Shown here piece after piece: positions 6,544 through 7,968 of a DNA stretch of 7,968 nucleotides; within the stretch, counting starts at the first letter, position 1; the number at the start of each line of letters is the position of its first letter. Origin of the DNA: Bacteroidetes bacterium CG2_30_32_10. Lineage in GTDB: Bacteria; Bacteroidota; Bacteroidia; Bacteroidales; CG2-30-32-10. The notes beneath the pieces were generated by a model, which was not told where the DNA came from, made no database searches, and worked only from the letters and a program-made list of their open reading frames with translations. Location of the stretch: positions 1 through 7,968 of the forward strand of contig MNXO01000034.1 in assembly GCA_001872995.1 (NCBI GenBank), given 5' to 3'. Both the position numbers and the translations under genes were made by a program.

Positions 6544-6629
6544 TTTTGGTTTATCGAAAACTTCCTGCAAGCCAAAGAATAATGAAAGAAAATCCCGATT
6601 ATCATTATAAATTCAAAAAAATAGTATAA
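6544..6629 (+). repeat. DUF354-gene 3' tail scar, copy 3
   Basis: Third orphan DUF354 3' end and the best preserved upstream. It reads FWFIEN (6544-6561), matching VWFIEN of the real gene, then loses one base and continues as PASQRIMKENPDYHYKFKKIV with TAA at 6627-6629. The core 6575-6604 is identical to copies 1 and 2. The gldH ATG lies 5 nt after its stop. Confidence 0.85.
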
Positions 6630-6634
6630 AATAG

Positions 6635-7099
6635 ATGAAAAATAAAATACTTATTATGCTTTTGCTGCTCTTTTGTATGGCATCTTGTGGCAAACAAACC
6701 ATTTTTGAAAAGCATGAAAAAATTGAAAATAATACTTGGAATAGAAATAAAGTAATAGCGTTTGAGGTGCCCATCAATGATATTAAAAAGGATTACAATG
6801 TTTATATAGCGGTGCGGCATTCCGATGTTTACGCGTATAACAATTTGTATGTGGGCGTTATTATATATACTCCATCGGGAGATCAGCGTTCAAATAATTA
6901 CTATCTCGAATTGCGTAACGAAGATAGAAGCTTTAAAGGAGATGTATTGGGTGATATTTGGGATGTAAAAATGCAAATTATGAAAAATGCCTCCTTTACA
7001 AAACAAGGCATTCACAAATTTGAAATTAGCAATTTAATGCAATATCCTAATCTGCCTGATATAATGGAAATAGGATTAATTATTGAAAAACAAAAATAG
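6635..7099 (+). CDS. gldH: gliding motility lipoprotein GldH
   Basis: The protein has 154 aa. It begins with a lipoprotein signal peptide: basic MKNK, a hydrophobic core ILIMLLLLF, and a lipobox MASC with Cys18 as the likely lipidated residue. The mature part matches the GldH pattern: FEKHEKIENNTWNRNKVIAF at its start, YNVYIAVRHSDVYAYNNLYV in the middle, GDVLGDIWDVK later, and a C-terminal IMEIGLIIEKQK. In Flavobacterium johnsoniae GldH is an essential accessory of gliding and of the linked type IX secretion machinery; non-gliding Bacteroidota also carry it. The ATG at 6635 is the only start giving the signal peptide. No TAnnTTTG promoter was found upstream, and the preceding DNA is scar 3. 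It converges with the Rieske gene, leaving 26 nt between them. Confidence 0.8.
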   Translation: MKNKILIMLLLLFCMASCGKQTIFEKHEKIENNTWNRNKVIAFEVPINDIKKDYNVYIAVRHSDVYAYNNLYVGVIIYTPSGDQRSNNYYLELRNEDRSFKGDVLGDIWDVKMQIMKNASFTKQGIHKFEISNLMQYPNLPDIMEIGLIIEKQK

Positions 7100-7105
7100 T
7101 ATTAT

Positions 7106-7121
7106 TTGATAATTTTATCAA
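7106..7121. terminator. short AT-rich dyad between convergent genes, possible bidirectional terminator
   Basis: TTGATAA and TTATCAA form a perfect 7-bp inverted repeat with a 2-nt centre (7106-7121). It lies between the gldH stop (7099) and the Rieske stop (7126). The stem has a single G-C pair and no strong T-tract follows on either strand, so it would be a weak terminator. Position is the main argument. Confidence 0.35.
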
Positions 7122-7125
7122 GATT

Positions 7126-7968
7126 TTACAAATTACTTTCTATCAACTCTTGTCTGTGTTTTCTATATTCAATAATTGGTTTATCACCCATAATAAGACG
7201 TTCGTCCATTTTATCATTGCTCTTTTTGGGCAATTGGGTTATTACCACTCTTTTGTCTTGCCTGAGTATAATAATGCTCGATAGTTTTCCAATATAGTTG
7301 AATAGTTCTTTTAAAATAGGGACTTTAACCATATTCTGATAATAGCGGATATATATGGCTGTGTTTTCCTCATCTATAGGGACAAAAGCAGCAAAAGCTC
7401 TTATTTTATCAGAAATAAAGTTTTGCCATATATTGGGATAATGGAATTGCAAATGAAACAATTTTTCGTAATTGGCAATTTCGTTTGGTTTTAATGGAAG
7501 GGTATTGCCATCATCAGCAACATTATTCACATAAAAGGTGATCAATTCATTTTCCCTCACCACTACTGGTCCATGAACCAAAGTTTTGTTGCCTCTGCCA
7601 ATGGTGGTTTTGTGAACAAAAGGCAAATGCACCACATCGAGTTGGTTTTCTATGGCACGCGAATAATGAACATTCCAATAATCTATAAATGTAGAGTAAG
7701 AGAATTTTGCCAATTCTTCAAAGAAAAAAGGTTTCGCAGTGGTCATTTTGTCATCATCGCCCCACCATAGCCAAATAAAACCATAAGACTCGTATGCCTT
7801 ATAAGCTTTCACTTTCATTGTTTCTGGTGTAGCTTTGTTTTTGCCGTTGGCAGGTATCAAATCAACTTTTCCCGATGGGTTATAAACAAAACCGTGAAAA
7901 GGACACTCCAACTTACCTTGAATAATTTTGCCACAAGCAAGCGAAACTCCCCGATGACAACATTGATC
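7126..7968 (-). CDS. Rieske [2Fe-2S] non-heme iron oxygenase, 5' end beyond window
   Basis: The frame is open from the window edge to the TAA at 7126-7128, giving 280 visible residues; the start lies outside. The Rieske centre is complete: C-C-H-R-G at visible residues 3-7 supplies C3 and H5, and ECPFHG at 21-26 supplies C22 and H25, with 16 residues between as expected for CxH-x15-17-CxxH. The catalytic iron site is ENQLDVVHLPFVH (107-119), the N-x2-D-x2-H-x4-H motif with H114 and H119. This makes it an alpha-subunit-type oxygenase that inserts oxygen into a ring or hydrocarbon substrate with electrons from a reductase. It resembles the pheophorbide a oxygenase-like group more than the classical dioxygenases, but the substrate cannot be read from sequence. 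A TTG at 7909-7911 could look like a start, but it falls within the Rieske motif and is rejected. Confidence 0.88.
   Translation of the reverse strand, partial: DQCCHRGVSLACGKIIQGKLECPFHGFVYNPSGKVDLIPANGKNKATPETMKVKAYKAYESYGFIWLWWGDDDKMTTAKPFFFEELAKFSYSTFIDYWNVHYSRAIENQLDVVHLPFVHKTTIGRGNKTLVHGPVVVRENELITFYVNNVADDGNTLPLKPNEIANYEKLFHLQFHYPNIWQNFISDKIRAFAAFVPIDEENTAIYIRYYQNMVKVPILKELFNYIGKLSSIIILRQDKRVVITQLPKKSNDKMDERLIMGDKPIIEYRKHRQELIESNL

Noticed and set aside
3450..6604. Repeated 30-nt core as a CRISPR array
   Set aside because: The copies are about 1.1 and 2.1 kb apart with genes between them, they encode a recognisable protein tail, and no Cas gene is present.
3401..6634. Transposon or integrative element carrying the TA modules
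   Set aside because: No transposase, integrase or relaxase, no terminal inverted repeats and no tRNA gene were found; the only boundary signals are the gene-end direct repeats.
7909..7911. TTG as start of the Rieske oxygenase
   Set aside because: The frame continues upstream to the window edge and contains the first half of the Rieske iron-sulfur motif, so the true start lies beyond 7968.

Overview
The window is AT-rich and reads as a chromosomal segment of a member of the Bacteroidota. It carries a GldH-type gliding/type IX secretion lipoprotein, a family confined to that phylum. Two promoter cores match the Bacteroidota -7 element TAnnTTTG, and Shine-Dalgarno sequences are weak.

Region 1 (1-3400, + strand) is the end of a surface-polysaccharide operon. 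It holds a FemAB/GNAT-like aminoacyl- or acyltransferase, a left-handed beta-helix acetyltransferase, a DUF354 GT-B-like protein and a NodB-type polysaccharide deacetylase-like protein. The genes are packed with overlaps or 1-nt gaps, so they are probably co-transcribed and act on the same glycan. The promoter lies outside the window.

Region 2 (3401-6634) is an accessory stretch with two nucleotidyltransferase toxin-antitoxin modules in tandem. TA1 (3572-4473) pairs a 102-aa DUF6922-like protein with a short AbiEii-like nucleotidyltransferase. TA2 (4812-6328) is an AbiEi/AbiEii type IV pair. Each is preceded by the same 12-nt promoter core.

The most unusual feature is what separates these cassettes. 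The last 12 codons of the DUF354 gene (2610-2648, MKENPDYQLRFK) recur as orphan scars at 3457-3495, 4523-4561 and 6582-6629. They share a 30-nt core that is identical in the three scars, although the DNA just upstream of each is decayed. The order is DUF354 tail, deacetylase, scar, TA1, scar, TA2, deacetylase 3' remnant, scar, gldH, so every cassette is bracketed by the same gene-end repeat. The deacetylase 3' end is also duplicated (6400-6525) next to the last scar. The region therefore looks like an exchange hotspot built from repeated ends of polysaccharide genes into which addiction or defence modules were captured.

Region 3 (6635-7968) holds gldH on the + strand, starting 5 nt after the last scar. 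Converging on it from the right is a Rieske non-heme iron oxygenase on the - strand, whose 5' end lies beyond the window.
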